Positions 8,978 through 17,110 of a stretch of DNA of 25,253 nucleotides are shown here, piece after piece. Made by a program: the position numbers and the translations under genes. Source of the stretch: an uncultured Bacilli bacterium (GTDB lineage: Bacteria > Bacillota_I > Bacilli_A > RF39 > UBA660); assembly GCA_947629395.1 (NCBI GenBank), contig CANRDQ010000018.1, positions 1 to 25,253 on the forward strand, in the 5' to 3' direction. Under the pieces are notes generated by a model, which was given only the letters and a program-made list of their open reading frames with translations, did not search any database and was not told the DNA's origin. Every line of letters begins with the position of its first letter. The stretch's first letter is position 1.

Positions 8978-11834
8978 TATAGGGTTGGCAATTTTCGCTA
9001 TTGCTTTGTTTTGTACAGCTGGTGTAATTACATATAAAGCTAATTTTGATGGTTCAGGTGTGGTAAAAGCCGAAACCATGAAAGCAACTAGTGGACATGA
9101 ATGTAAAAGCGTATCTACCGGTGTAACAGTTGATGATCTTGCGTTTGATAGTGGCAAAGAAGTTGTAGAGATGTATAATAGTTCATCTTATACATTCAAT
9201 GTTACTATTACTTATACTAGTGATTCTGGTGCTGTTTCTAAGGAAGAAATGAAATTAACTCCAGCACAAAACAAATCTAATTCACTAAAAGTTAATTATG
9301 GTTCTAAATTACCAAGCGGTGGACAAATTGTTATCAGGGTAGAACTTCCTGATCCTAACAATCCACCTAAAAAGACTTGGGAATGTTGGAACGAATATAC
9401 AATTGATGTAGCTAATAAAAATTCTGCAGCATTTGATAACACTAACAAAGAAATGTGTAATAATTGGTTATCATTAAATAAACTTTATTCTAACAGCTTG
9501 ATTGAAGCAGTTGCAGGTTATAGTGATGCCCAAAAAGCTGATTTACAAAAATTTATGAGAACTAACTTACCTTATTGTACTAAGGATAAAGTTGAATATA
9601 ATTATCAACCAGATGATTTAAAAGAGACAATGACTAACCTTGAAAGAATTTATTATACTAATAATTCTCAATCTAGTAGTAGTGGTAATGATAGTGAATT
9701 CCCAGAAGACAAGAGTCTTTATCAAGAAGTTGAAGATACACAAAATTTACCATTATTACAATGTAAGGTTAACTCTGATTATTTAACACCAAACGAATTA
9801 GAAAATCCAGCTATAGATCAACAAGCATTAAATGTTGGTGATAATGCTAATAAACCTGGATCACCTAACTTATATTTATATAAACATACAGATGAGGGAG
9901 ATCCTGTATCTTATACTGATACTGATGGTAATAGCCATGAGGTATGTAAGGTAACTTGTACAGAATATGTAAAAGTTAACTTTGATCCACCTCAAGAAGT
10001 AAAAGCAGGATTATGTTTCTCTTATGCAGTTCAAGTAATTGCTAAGACTGAATGTAATGCTACTTATAATGATAGTGCAATTCCACAATTAAAGGAATCA
10101 TGTACACCATATCCTCACTGTAATAATGTTGCAGGACATGAAGATTCTGCAGGTCCAGATGAGGCTTATGATGAATGTATCGAAAAATGTGATGGTGGTA
10201 AATATTCACAAGCTTGTGCTGATAAATGTTATACTGAAGTATATGAAAAAGGAAATACTGATGTAGAAGATATGTCATTAGATATTTATGCTACTAGTGT
10301 TCTTGCTACACAAATGGCTAAGGAAACAGGAGAATGTCCACCTGACAAAGGAACTTCTTGGCAACAACTTTATGATTATTTCCATACTTATTATACAGGT
10401 AAATTTACTGCTAGTAATGGTAGAATAATTTATCAACCAGTAAATCTTGGAACTTGTTATTGGAATGGTTATGCACCATATTACTTTAGTACTCCAGCTT
10501 TAGCACAGAAAACATGGAGCACAGACGTTCATAATGGTGGAAATTACAGAGCTACTAGAGATGGTGATTATCAATCATATGGATTTAGAAAAAATAATGG
10601 TGGATGTTCAAATAACTGTGTATGGTTAGGATGTAGTGCTTCTGCAGCAGCAGTTGATCCTGATAAAGCAATGGAAGATTATAACACTAACCTAGAACGT
10701 TATAATGCTGCTAAAGTTCAATGTGAAGCTAGTGCTCAATGTGAAAGTACAGATGTAACAACTTCAACATTTACTATTGGTGTAGATAATGATGAAGATA
10801 GATGGAAAGAAACAAATGATACAGGTGGACAAAAACATCCAACTGATGAAAACAGTACTTGTGATTATGGAACTCCTGATAGTGATAAAATAATTCAAGG
10901 TAGAGATTCTGATGATTCTACTATTGAACAAGGTACTGGTGGAGCTTGCTACTGTGGAAATAAAGATTATACAGACTGGCATCATTATACAAGATGGACA
11001 TTCCCAGGAAGTTGGTATGATGTTAAAACTGGTGAAGTAACTTTAACACCTCCATCTGAAGGTCAAAAAGATTACTATAACGGTGGATATAACAGATATT
11101 GTGTTCCTCGTACTAATAAAGAAGTTAACATGGGATGGATGTCTGAATACTATACAAACGGTAAAGATCGTAAGAAATCAACAGTTCCACCTGATGAATG
11201 GAATATTCATGCTATGACTCAAAACTTTGGTACTTACAACTGGAAGATTAAGATGGATTGTTTCTATTCTGTAAGTAATCAAGAAGATGTTTATGAAGAT
11301 GGAACTCCTGATGATGATGATGATACTAATGAATCAACATCAGATAAGAATGTCAGAATCAAAGCTGCTGATACGGGTAATTTATTACCTGGTACTACTG
11401 GAGAAGAAAAAGTATCATATAACTGGACTGATAGTGCTACTAAGTTAGATATCGAAAATTATGAAATCACTCCAGGAGCTTATAAAGAAGCAGTAGAAAG
11501 TCTTGGAGATAACGTATTTACTGATAAATACTTAGATTATGAATTTACTATCTCTGGTTCTGATATGGCTGAAATTGCAAGAAAAGGTGACGATTACGGG
11601 GTATATGACGGTGATACTGTACCAATCGTTGGAGTAGAAGAGGAAAAAGCTAACTCACTATATGCTTATAAGAGTAATTTAATCAGAAGCATAAATAGTA
11701 GTAGTAAATACCCTAAAGATGAAGCTTTAGTATGTAACAACATTGAAAACTATAAATCAACAGTTTGTGCACAATTCCGTAATCCAACAGTTACTACTAT
11801 GTATCAAACATACTTAGAAAGAAAAAACTCTTAA
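8964..11834 (+). CDS. Large secreted Cys-rich protein, unknown family
   Basis: I do not recognise this 956-residue protein. It starts with a signal peptide or signal anchor (KKRNIGLAIFAIALFCTAG), so it is exported. The mature part holds about 29 cysteines, including a CX3C-X8-CX3C cluster (CIEKC...CADKC), and is rich in Asn, Asp, Ser, Thr and Tyr. This suggests a disulfide-stabilised surface or pilus-associated protein. ATG 8955 is in frame, but AAGGAG at 8949-8954 leaves it no spacing; ATG 8964 has a 9-nt spacer and is preferred. The gene overlaps the sortase by 14 nt, and the Tad genes follow. It lacks a C-terminal hydrophobic tail and LPXTG-like sorting signal, so ordinary wall sorting is not supported. 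It could be an adhesin or tip protein of the adjacent pilus system. Confidence 0.7.
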   Translation: MKKRNIGLAIFAIALFCTAGVITYKANFDGSGVVKAETMKATSGHECKSVSTGVTVDDLAFDSGKEVVEMYNSSSYTFNVTITYTSDSGAVSKEEMKLTPAQNKSNSLKVNYGSKLPSGGQIVIRVELPDPNNPPKKTWECWNEYTIDVANKNSAAFDNTNKEMCNNWLSLNKLYSNSLIEAVAGYSDAQKADLQKFMRTNLPYCTKDKVEYNYQPDDLKETMTNLERIYYTNNSQSSSSGNDSEFPEDKSLYQEVEDTQNLPLLQCKVNSDYLTPNELENPAIDQQALNVGDNANKPGSPNLYLYKHTDEGDPVSYTDTDGNSHEVCKVTCTEYVKVNFDPPQEVKAGLCFSYAVQVIAKTECNATYNDSAIPQLKESCTPYPHCNNVAGHEDSAGPDEAYDECIEKCDGGKYSQACADKCYTEVYEKGNTDVEDMSLDIYATSVLATQMAKETGECPPDKGTSWQQLYDYFHTYYTGKFTASNGRIIYQPVNLGTCYWNGYAPYYFSTPALAQKTWSTDVHNGGNYRATRDGDYQSYGFRKNNGGCSNNCVWLGCSASAAAVDPDKAMEDYNTNLERYNAAKVQCEASAQCESTDVTTSTFTIGVDNDEDRWKETNDTGGQKHPTDENSTCDYGTPDSDKIIQGRDSDDSTIEQGTGGACYCGNKDYTDWHHYTRWTFPGSWYDVKTGEVTLTPPSEGQKDYYNGGYNRYCVPRTNKEVNMGWMSEYYTNGKDRKKSTVPPDEWNIHAMTQNFGTYNWKIKMDCFYSVSNQEDVYEDGTPDDDDDTNESTSDKNVRIKAADTGNLLPGTTGEEKVSYNWTDSATKLDIENYEITPGAYKEAVESLGDNVFTDKYLDYEFTISGSDMAEIARKGDDYGVYDGDTVPIVGVEEEKANSLYAYKSNLIRSINSSSKYPKDEALVCNNIENYKSTVCAQFRNPTVTTMYQTYLERKNS

Positions 11835-11873
11835 TAAAAAAATAAAATTGTAAATAAAAAGGAGGAATAACTT

Positions 11874-12383
11874 GTGAATAAAGCCATGTTAACAGTTGGT
11901 ATTATCCTACTAAGTTTGGTAGCTTTGTTTGTCATCAATGTCATTCAAAGCTACGCAACTGGTAGCGAATTAGATTATTATTTATTAAAAGAAACAACAG
12001 AATCTTCTATGGTTGATGCTGTTGACGAATCTTTCTTTAGAACTACCGGTCAGGTAAGAATGGATAAAGAAAAATTTGTTGAGAGTTTTATGAGACGTTT
12101 TTCTCAAACTGTAGAAAGATCAAGAGATTACAAAATTGGTTTTTATGATTTAAACGAAACTCCACCAAAAGTTTCAGTTAAAATCGAATCTGGTACTATG
12201 TATAAATTCCCTGGAAGTGATACTAGTAATGAAGATGCCAAAGCTTTAGATATTAATACTAAAATAACTATGATTCTTGCTACTAACAATTCGAAAGATG
12301 ATGTTGTAACTACATGGAATCAAGAATGTGCCTTTAAAACTGGTCTTAACTCATCTTGTTTTAATGGGCAAACACCATCATAA
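11874..12383 (+). CDS. Membrane-anchored TadE/F-like protein
   Basis: The 169-residue protein has one N-terminal helix (about residues 5-26) directly followed by a short charged region and an extracytoplasmic domain. This layout is typical of minor pilins of the TadE/TadF kind, although no firm family motif can be read. The start is GTG 11874 with AAAAAGGAGG upstream at 9-nt spacing. It stands 18 nt before cpaB and after the Cys-rich secreted protein, supporting a pilus role. The end contains two cysteines (near ECAFKTGLNSSCF) that may pair outside the cell. Confidence 0.6.
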   Translation: MNKAMLTVGIILLSLVALFVINVIQSYATGSELDYYLLKETTESSMVDAVDESFFRTTGQVRMDKEKFVESFMRRFSQTVERSRDYKIGFYDLNETPPKVSVKIESGTMYKFPGSDTSNEDAKALDINTKITMILATNNSKDDVVTTWNQECAFKTGLNSSCFNGQTPS

Positions 12384-12401
12384 TAGAAAAGGGGTAGAAT
12401 A

Positions 12402-13205
12402 ATGGGTAACTTAACTATAGGTTTAAAGAAATTTTTAGCAAATAAAAATACAGTTACAGTAGTTTGTGTAGTCGCTGCAATTCTAGTGTTATACTTCGGG
12501 TATAACGCTAGAGTTAACAATGCGATTAACCCTGTTGAAGTTCCTTATGCTAAAGAAACCATCAATCCTGGTACTCAAATTACTGAAGATATGGTTGGAA
12601 TCAAAAGAGTTCCACCTGCTATGCTTGAAGAAGATGAAATCGTTAGTTCTGCAGAAGTAATTGATAAATATTCAGCTTCTGATAGTATTATTCCTGAAGG
12701 TAGTTTATTTCATCGTCGTAGTGTAGTTGAAAAAGAACAATTACCAGATGCTATTATTAAAGATTATCCAGAAGGATATACTTTATATAATTTACCAGTT
12801 AATACAGAGTCCACTTATGGTAATTCTATTTATCCTAATAACTATGTAGATATCTACGTTAGAATTACTAAAAAAGTTGCTGATGGTCAACAAGCTAAAG
12901 ATGATCAAATTATGTATGGTAGATTAATAGAAAATGTTAAAGTTTTAGCAGTAAAAGATTCTGATGGTAAATCTGTTTTTGCTAATACTGAGGAAAATGC
13001 TAAACCTGCATTAATTATATTTGCTTTACCACAAGAATACTATGTATTACTTAAAAAGGCAGATTATTTAGGAACTTACGATAGTGAAATTGTTGTAGTT
13101 CCAACTGCAGAAGGAATGAAAACAACACCTGGTGATGTAAAAATTGCTAATAAAGAAATTCAAGACTTTATAAATTCTGTTACTGTATGGACAGAAGATA
13201 AATAA
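12402..13205 (+). CDS. cpaB: Flp pilus assembly protein CpaB/RcpC-like (SAF domain)
   Basis: The 267-residue protein has one N-terminal membrane helix (about residues 17-34). An SAF-type domain follows, with PVEVPYAKETINPGTQITED then MVGIKRVPP, the pattern seen in CpaB/RcpC. In diderms this family links the pilus to the secretin and may bind peptidoglycan. In monoderms a wall- or assembly-related role is likely. The C-terminal half contains YPNNYVDIYVRI and ALPQEYYVLLKKA, corresponding to the CpaB core after the SAF domain. The start is ATG 12402 behind AAAGGGG. It directly precedes cpaF, as in many tad loci. Confidence 0.82.
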   Translation: MGNLTIGLKKFLANKNTVTVVCVVAAILVLYFGYNARVNNAINPVEVPYAKETINPGTQITEDMVGIKRVPPAMLEEDEIVSSAEVIDKYSASDSIIPEGSLFHRRSVVEKEQLPDAIIKDYPEGYTLYNLPVNTESTYGNSIYPNNYVDIYVRITKKVADGQQAKDDQIMYGRLIENVKVLAVKDSDGKSVFANTEENAKPALIIFALPQEYYVLLKKADYLGTYDSEIVVVPTAEGMKTTPGDVKIANKEIQDFINSVTVWTEDK

Positions 13206-13250
13206 AAAATAATAAAAAGAATATAAAAAAATAAAAGGGATGTGGTTTAG

Positions 13251-14642
13251 ATGAACGAAAATATTTTTGATAAGTTGGACTTTGGTCCTCTTAAACCATT
13301 ACTTGATAATGATGATATAACGGATATCTCTTTCTGTAATGGAGGACAAATTTGGGTTCGTTCACTAAACCAGGGTTCCCTTAGAGTTGAAGTACCTGGA
13401 GCAAGTGCCGAGTTTCTCGAGAAACTTGCTTTTCAGTGTTCTAATGTAATGGGAACTACCTTTAATAATGCTAAACCTTTCCTTGATGCTGAAAGTGCAG
13501 AGTTACGTCTTAACTTTGTACATCAATCTATAGCAACGAATGGTATAGCATGTGTTATTCGTAAAACACCAGCTAAAATACGTCTGGAGAAAGAAAAACT
13601 TTTAAAAGAAGATTACTTTACTGCAGACATTCATGATATATTAATAAAATGTGTACAAGGTCATTGTAATATTATGGTTGCTGGAGAAACTGGTTCAGGT
13701 AAAACAGAGTTTGTTAAATACTTAGCCAGTCATACTAATGTCAGTGAAAAGATTATTACAATAGAGGATACTCTAGAACTTCACTTGGATAAAATTTTCC
13801 CACAAAGGGATATTGTTGCTATGAAGACTAACAACGTTGCTTCATATTCAGATGTTCTTGTTACCTGCATGAGACAAAATCCAAAATGGATATTACTTTC
13901 CGAAGTTCGTAGTGCTGAAGCTGTTACAGCTGTACGTAACTCAATTTCATCTGGACATAATATTTTATCTACAATTCATGCTGATAAAGCAGCTTCTATT
14001 CCATATCGTCTTTACAGTTTGTTAGAGACTGATATTGAAGTTGATCAATTCTTGAATACTATTTATAGATATATTCAACTTGGAGTTCATATAAAAGCTT
14101 ATTATAGTAAGGAATATGGAAAATTCCATCGTGAAGTTGATGAAGTTACAGAGTTTTATGTAGATGATGATAATAAACCTCAATCTAGAACAATGTACCA
14201 AAAAATTCTTGGTAAACCACCTGTTCAAAGAAGACCTAGTGATCATCTAATGGAGTACTTGGCTAATCAAAATATAGATATTGAATCTATTGCTGGACAT
14301 ATGAGTGATAAAGAGATTGAAAAAGATACAGTATTAAAGAGTAGTCAAAATACTACTAATAATAATGCTACTAATAATAATGGTGCTGTAGTTTCTCCAG
14401 TTGCACCTGCTGCAAATGTTACACCAGTTAATTCACAAGTGGTTACATCTGCACCAGCAACTGTACAACCAGCAGTAGTTCAACAACCACAAGTACAACC
14501 CAAAGTTATGCCAACCGTAAATCAAATACAAACAACTCCACAAGTACCGCCGGTTACAGCACAGCCTAGTGTGCAACCTCAAGTTCAACCCCAGGGTGCT
14601 GTACAGCCAATACCGGTTGTAACCAATATACAAGGTAATTAG
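13251..14642 (+). CDS. cpaF: CpaF/TadA (VirB11-family) secretion ATPase with Pro/Gln-rich tail
   Basis: This cytoplasmic hexameric ATPase powers pilus assembly or secretion. Residues 1-360 form a standard CpaF/VirB11 core: Walker A GETGSGKT (145-152), ITIEDTLEL (Asp box, 169-177), Walker B ILLSEVRS (214-221, with Glu218) and the His box STIHAD (240-245). Residues ~365-463 are a low-complexity tail of Asn/Thr then Pro, Gln and Val, for example VQQPQVQPKVMP; this is unusual for the family. The gene stands between cpaB and tadB. No second VirB11-like ATPase is found, so it may serve both the Tad and the T4SS-like halves of the cluster. The start is ATG 13251 with AAGGGA upstream. Confidence 0.92.
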   Translation: MNENIFDKLDFGPLKPLLDNDDITDISFCNGGQIWVRSLNQGSLRVEVPGASAEFLEKLAFQCSNVMGTTFNNAKPFLDAESAELRLNFVHQSIATNGIACVIRKTPAKIRLEKEKLLKEDYFTADIHDILIKCVQGHCNIMVAGETGSGKTEFVKYLASHTNVSEKIITIEDTLELHLDKIFPQRDIVAMKTNNVASYSDVLVTCMRQNPKWILLSEVRSAEAVTAVRNSISSGHNILSTIHADKAASIPYRLYSLLETDIEVDQFLNTIYRYIQLGVHIKAYYSKEYGKFHREVDEVTEFYVDDDNKPQSRTMYQKILGKPPVQRRPSDHLMEYLANQNIDIESIAGHMSDKEIEKDTVLKSSQNTTNNNATNNNGAVVSPVAPAANVTPVNSQVVTSAPATVQPAVVQQPQVQPKVMPTVNQIQTTPQVPPVTAQPSVQPQVQPQGAVQPIPVVTNIQGN

Positions 14643-14653
14643 GAGGAAAAGAT

Positions 14654-15556
14654 ATGTATATATTTGAATTAGTAATATTAATTGGAATCGGTGCTTTTTG
14701 GTTAGTGTATCGAAATTACCGTGGACAAAATGTATCAAAATATCTTACTGAACAAAGTCAAGTATTGTTCAATAAATTTGCTCCTTATTCATTTCATGTG
14801 GTAAGGGAGAAAACAAAACAATTAGGACAAGAATATACATTAAGACAATATACTACTCAAGTTGCCTTGTTTGCAACTTTTGCCGGAATAGTATCTTGGG
14901 TATATTTTTATAACTTAATTATATGTGTAATATATATAGTTATTGTAGTAATGTTTATACCATATTTGTCATTTTTAAGATGTAAGAGAATATATAGTGA
15001 ATTCTTATTTGAACAAGTACAAGTTTATACAACAAATACTATTATGGAATTTGCGACAACACAATCATTTGTAAAAGCTATTGAAGGTGTTAGAAATTCA
15101 GGAGTTTTAGAAGATCCTGTAAAAAGGGATGTAAGCCACATGATTGAGCTTGCTTATCAAAATGGTACTATTGATGAATCACTTGAATATATGAATAATT
15201 TATATCCATATTATATAGTAAAAAATATGCACCAACTTTTCTTACAAATCACTAATGAAGGTGCAAGAAATACAGCTGATAGTTTGGATAATATGCAAAT
15301 AGATATAGATATGCTTGTTGAAAGTGTATATCGTGATAGAATTGATAGACAAAGCTTTCATAAACAGTTTTTACAATTTGGGCTCATGCTGTACATATTA
15401 ATAATGACAGTTCAGTACCTAGTTGGAACTGATACATATATTTCTTTATTAGAAACCTGGTATGTTCAATTACTATTACATGGAACAATATTAGGAAATA
15501 GTTATTTTCTTCTTAAAGGAGAAAAATATTATAACGAGAATGTAGGTGCTGAGTAA
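14654..15556 (+). CDS. tadB: TadB-like inner-membrane platform protein (GspF family)
   Basis: The 300-residue protein has an N-terminal helix, a hydrophobic pair (about residues 68-106), a helical cytoplasmic region and two C-terminal helices (about 240-262 and 268-290). This is the layout of TadB/GspF platform proteins. The region with FATTQSFVKAIEGV corresponds to the conserved cytoplasmic T2SF segment, which would contact the CpaF ATPase and pilin. AGGAGG at 14641-14646 precedes ATG 14654. The stop overlaps the start of the next gene by one base (TAATG), so TadB and TadC are made together. Confidence 0.82.
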   Translation: MYIFELVILIGIGAFWLVYRNYRGQNVSKYLTEQSQVLFNKFAPYSFHVVREKTKQLGQEYTLRQYTTQVALFATFAGIVSWVYFYNLIICVIYIVIVVMFIPYLSFLRCKRIYSEFLFEQVQVYTTNTIMEFATTQSFVKAIEGVRNSGVLEDPVKRDVSHMIELAYQNGTIDESLEYMNNLYPYYIVKNMHQLFLQITNEGARNTADSLDNMQIDIDMLVESVYRDRIDRQSFHKQFLQFGLMLYILIMTVQYLVGTDTYISLLETWYVQLLLHGTILGNSYFLLKGEKYYNENVGAE

Positions 15557-16338
15557 TGGAAATATTTATTTTTGCACTTATCATAATATTCTTACTAGTT
15601 TATACTGGGGTTATTGATAAGAAGAAGTTTATATCTGATAATGAAAAATATTTTAATATGTTAAGAGAAGATGATTATGAGTTCTTAGTATACGCTAAAT
15701 ATGGTGAATCAGTTGATGTAGAAATATTATTTAGGCAAAGAATTACTTATGCTATATTATTTGGATTTGGATTCTTATTAATATTTTTAAATAACTTATC
15801 ACTTCTGAATGTTTGTATTACTTTAGGTGCAGCTTATCTTATATTTAAGTTGCCTTATAGTAATTTAAAATCATTTTATAAACAACATTTGCATGAGATT
15901 GATATCATGTTGCCATACTATTTAAAGAGTTTGGAAATTTTAATCCAACACTATACCGTACCTGTGGCAATAGGTAAGTCTTTAGAAGATGCTCCTGATA
16001 TATTTAAACCAGGATTAAGACAATTAATCGAAAAGATAAATGCAGGAGATTCAACTATTAATCCTTATATGGATTTTGCAAACTTGTATCCAGTTAGAGA
16101 TTCAATGAGAATGATGAGACTTTTATATCGTCTTGGAATTGGTTCTCAAGAGAGAAAACATGATAATTTAATGATGTTTTCTAGAACAGTTTCTAATCTA
16201 CAAAATAAAGCACGTGAAATCAAATATAAAGAAAGACTTAATCATATGGAAAATCAGACAATGATTATGTTAGTTATTACAGGTATTGGTGTTATTATTT
16301 TAATACTTATTGCGATGTTAGCAATGATGGCTACTTAA
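15556..16338 (+). CDS. tadC: TadC-like inner-membrane platform protein (GspF family)
   Basis: The 260-residue protein has an N-terminal helix, a central hydrophobic pair (about residues 63-98), the T2SF-like cytoplasmic stretch (with DIMLPYYLKSLEILIQHY) and a C-terminal hydrophobic helix (about 235-259). It is the TadB partner that forms the platform with it. The start ATG 15556 shares its A with the tadB stop. The 78-nt gap after it holds a fresh promoter for the small pilin-like gene, so the tadBC message and pilin message can be set at different levels. Confidence 0.8.
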   Translation: MEIFIFALIIIFLLVYTGVIDKKKFISDNEKYFNMLREDDYEFLVYAKYGESVDVEILFRQRITYAILFGFGFLLIFLNNLSLLNVCITLGAAYLIFKLPYSNLKSFYKQHLHEIDIMLPYYLKSLEILIQHYTVPVAIGKSLEDAPDIFKPGLRQLIEKINAGDSTINPYMDFANLYPVRDSMRMMRLLYRLGIGSQERKHDNLMMFSRTVSNLQNKAREIKYKERLNHMENQTMIMLVITGIGVIILILIAMLAMMAT

Positions 16339-16354
16339 TTTACATTAAAAAAGA

Positions 16355-16383
16355 TTGAATAAAAAAAGTTATTTTGTTATAAT
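16355..16383 (+). promoter_or_regulatory. Strong promoter of the small pilin candidate
   Basis: TTGAAT (16355-16360), a 17-nt spacer and a perfect TATAAT (16378-16383). It lies inside the otherwise co-directional cluster, just upstream of the 51-residue gene. An internal promoter fits the need for many copies of a major pilin. Confidence 0.75.
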
Positions 16384-16416
16384 TAAAATGTATAATATGA
16401 AAGGAGTGGAGGATAG

Positions 16417-16572
16417 ATGAAAGCAGCAACTGGAGAACTTAACTTAACTGTTATTACTATTGTTGCCGTAGCAGCAATAATCTTGTTCTTCTGGACAATT
16501 TGGCCTTCTATTCAAGGTACAATTAATAATCAATGGGATTCATTAACTGCTGGTGCTGAAAACGGTGGTTAA
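16417..16572 (+). CDS. Small Flp-like pilin candidate (51 aa)
   Basis: This short gene has a strong site (AAGGAGTGGAGG) before ATG 16417. The product begins MKAATGELNL and has a single hydrophobic helix (residues ~9-29, TVITIVAVAAIILFFWTIW), then a short polar tail ending in ENGG. Size, N-terminal helix preceded by a Glu (residue 7), own promoter and position after tadC match the major Flp pilin of tad loci. A classic prepilin cleavage site (Gly/Ala then Glu at +5) is not clear: Glu at +5 would place cleavage after Lys2. No prepilin peptidase is visible. It may be an unprocessed pilin or a small membrane subunit. Confidence 0.75.
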   Translation: MKAATGELNLTVITIVAVAAIILFFWTIWPSIQGTINNQWDSLTAGAENGG

Positions 16573-16610
16573 TAAAGATAGGGGAAGTATTAAAGAAGAG
16601 GTGATTCATA

Positions 16611-17096
16611 ATGCGTGATGCTTTAGGTGGAGTTATTAATATTCAAATGATTTTAGTTTTTATTGCTATAGTTAGTGGATATTTAGCTTTTTCAGTTAAT
16701 TATACAAAAGCATTTCATGTTAAAAACTATATAATCAATAAGATTGAGGAGTATGAAGGTACTGGTAATAATGATGCTATTGATGCTATCAATCAGTATA
16801 TGAATAAAGTTGGTTATAGTGGACCACCTAGTAATAGTTCTCCTAGTATTGATTGTTCATCTTCACAAGGAGCTTCAGGGAGAGTTGTTAGCAGTGGCTC
16901 TACAAGATATGGTTTGTGTAGATTTGAAGGTAAACCAAAAACTGAAAAAGTTAATGGTAGAGATGTATCTACACCTAGATTTTATTACAAGGTAGTAACA
17001 TATGTTAATATTGATGTTCCTGTAATAAACCAAATCATGGCTGGGCTTGACTTCTTCCAAGTTTCAGGAGAAACAAAATTAATTGAAGAAACTTAA
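16611..17096 (+). CDS. TadE-like / minor pilin-like anchored protein
   Basis: The 161-residue product has one N-terminal helix after a short leader (about residues 9-31, VINIQMILVFIAIVSGYLAF). An amphipathic region (YTKAFHVKNYIINKIEEYEG) and a Ser/Gly-rich extracytoplasmic part with two cysteines follow. This layout is that of TadE/TadG or pseudopilin proteins; no strict family motif can be read. The start is ATG 16611 with AGAGGTGA upstream. It sits 38 nt after the pilin candidate and 14 nt before the TadZ-like gene, so it is probably a minor pilin of the same apparatus. Confidence 0.65.
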   Translation: MRDALGGVINIQMILVFIAIVSGYLAFSVNYTKAFHVKNYIINKIEEYEGTGNNDAIDAINQYMNKVGYSGPPSNSSPSIDCSSSQGASGRVVSSGSTRYGLCRFEGKPKTEKVNGRDVSTPRFYYKVVTYVNIDVPVINQIMAGLDFFQVSGETKLIEET

Positions 17097-17110
17097 TATG
17101 GGTGATTTAG

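Noticed and set aside
10060..10985. Minus-strand open frames within the Cys-rich protein gene
   Set aside because: Products are His/Tyr- or Ile/Ser-rich shadows of a repetitive AT-rich coding sequence.
11385..11402. LPGTTG in the 956-residue protein as a sortase motif
   Set aside because: It is about 140 residues from the C-terminus with no hydrophobic segment or basic tail after it, so it does not form a sorting signal.
14433..14738. 101-codon minus-strand open frame opposite the cpaF tail
   Set aside because: It is the complement of a low-complexity Pro/Gln-rich region, gives a Leu/Tyr/Trp-rich product and lies opposite a clear gene.
16391..16396. Second TATAAT upstream of the small pilin gene as another promoter
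   Set aside because: No acceptable -35 lies at the right distance; the TTGAAT-17-TATAAT just upstream explains initiation better.
16810..17060. Open frames on both strands inside the TadE-like gene
   Set aside because: They lack ribosome sites and overlap a gene with a good start, membrane helix and operon position.
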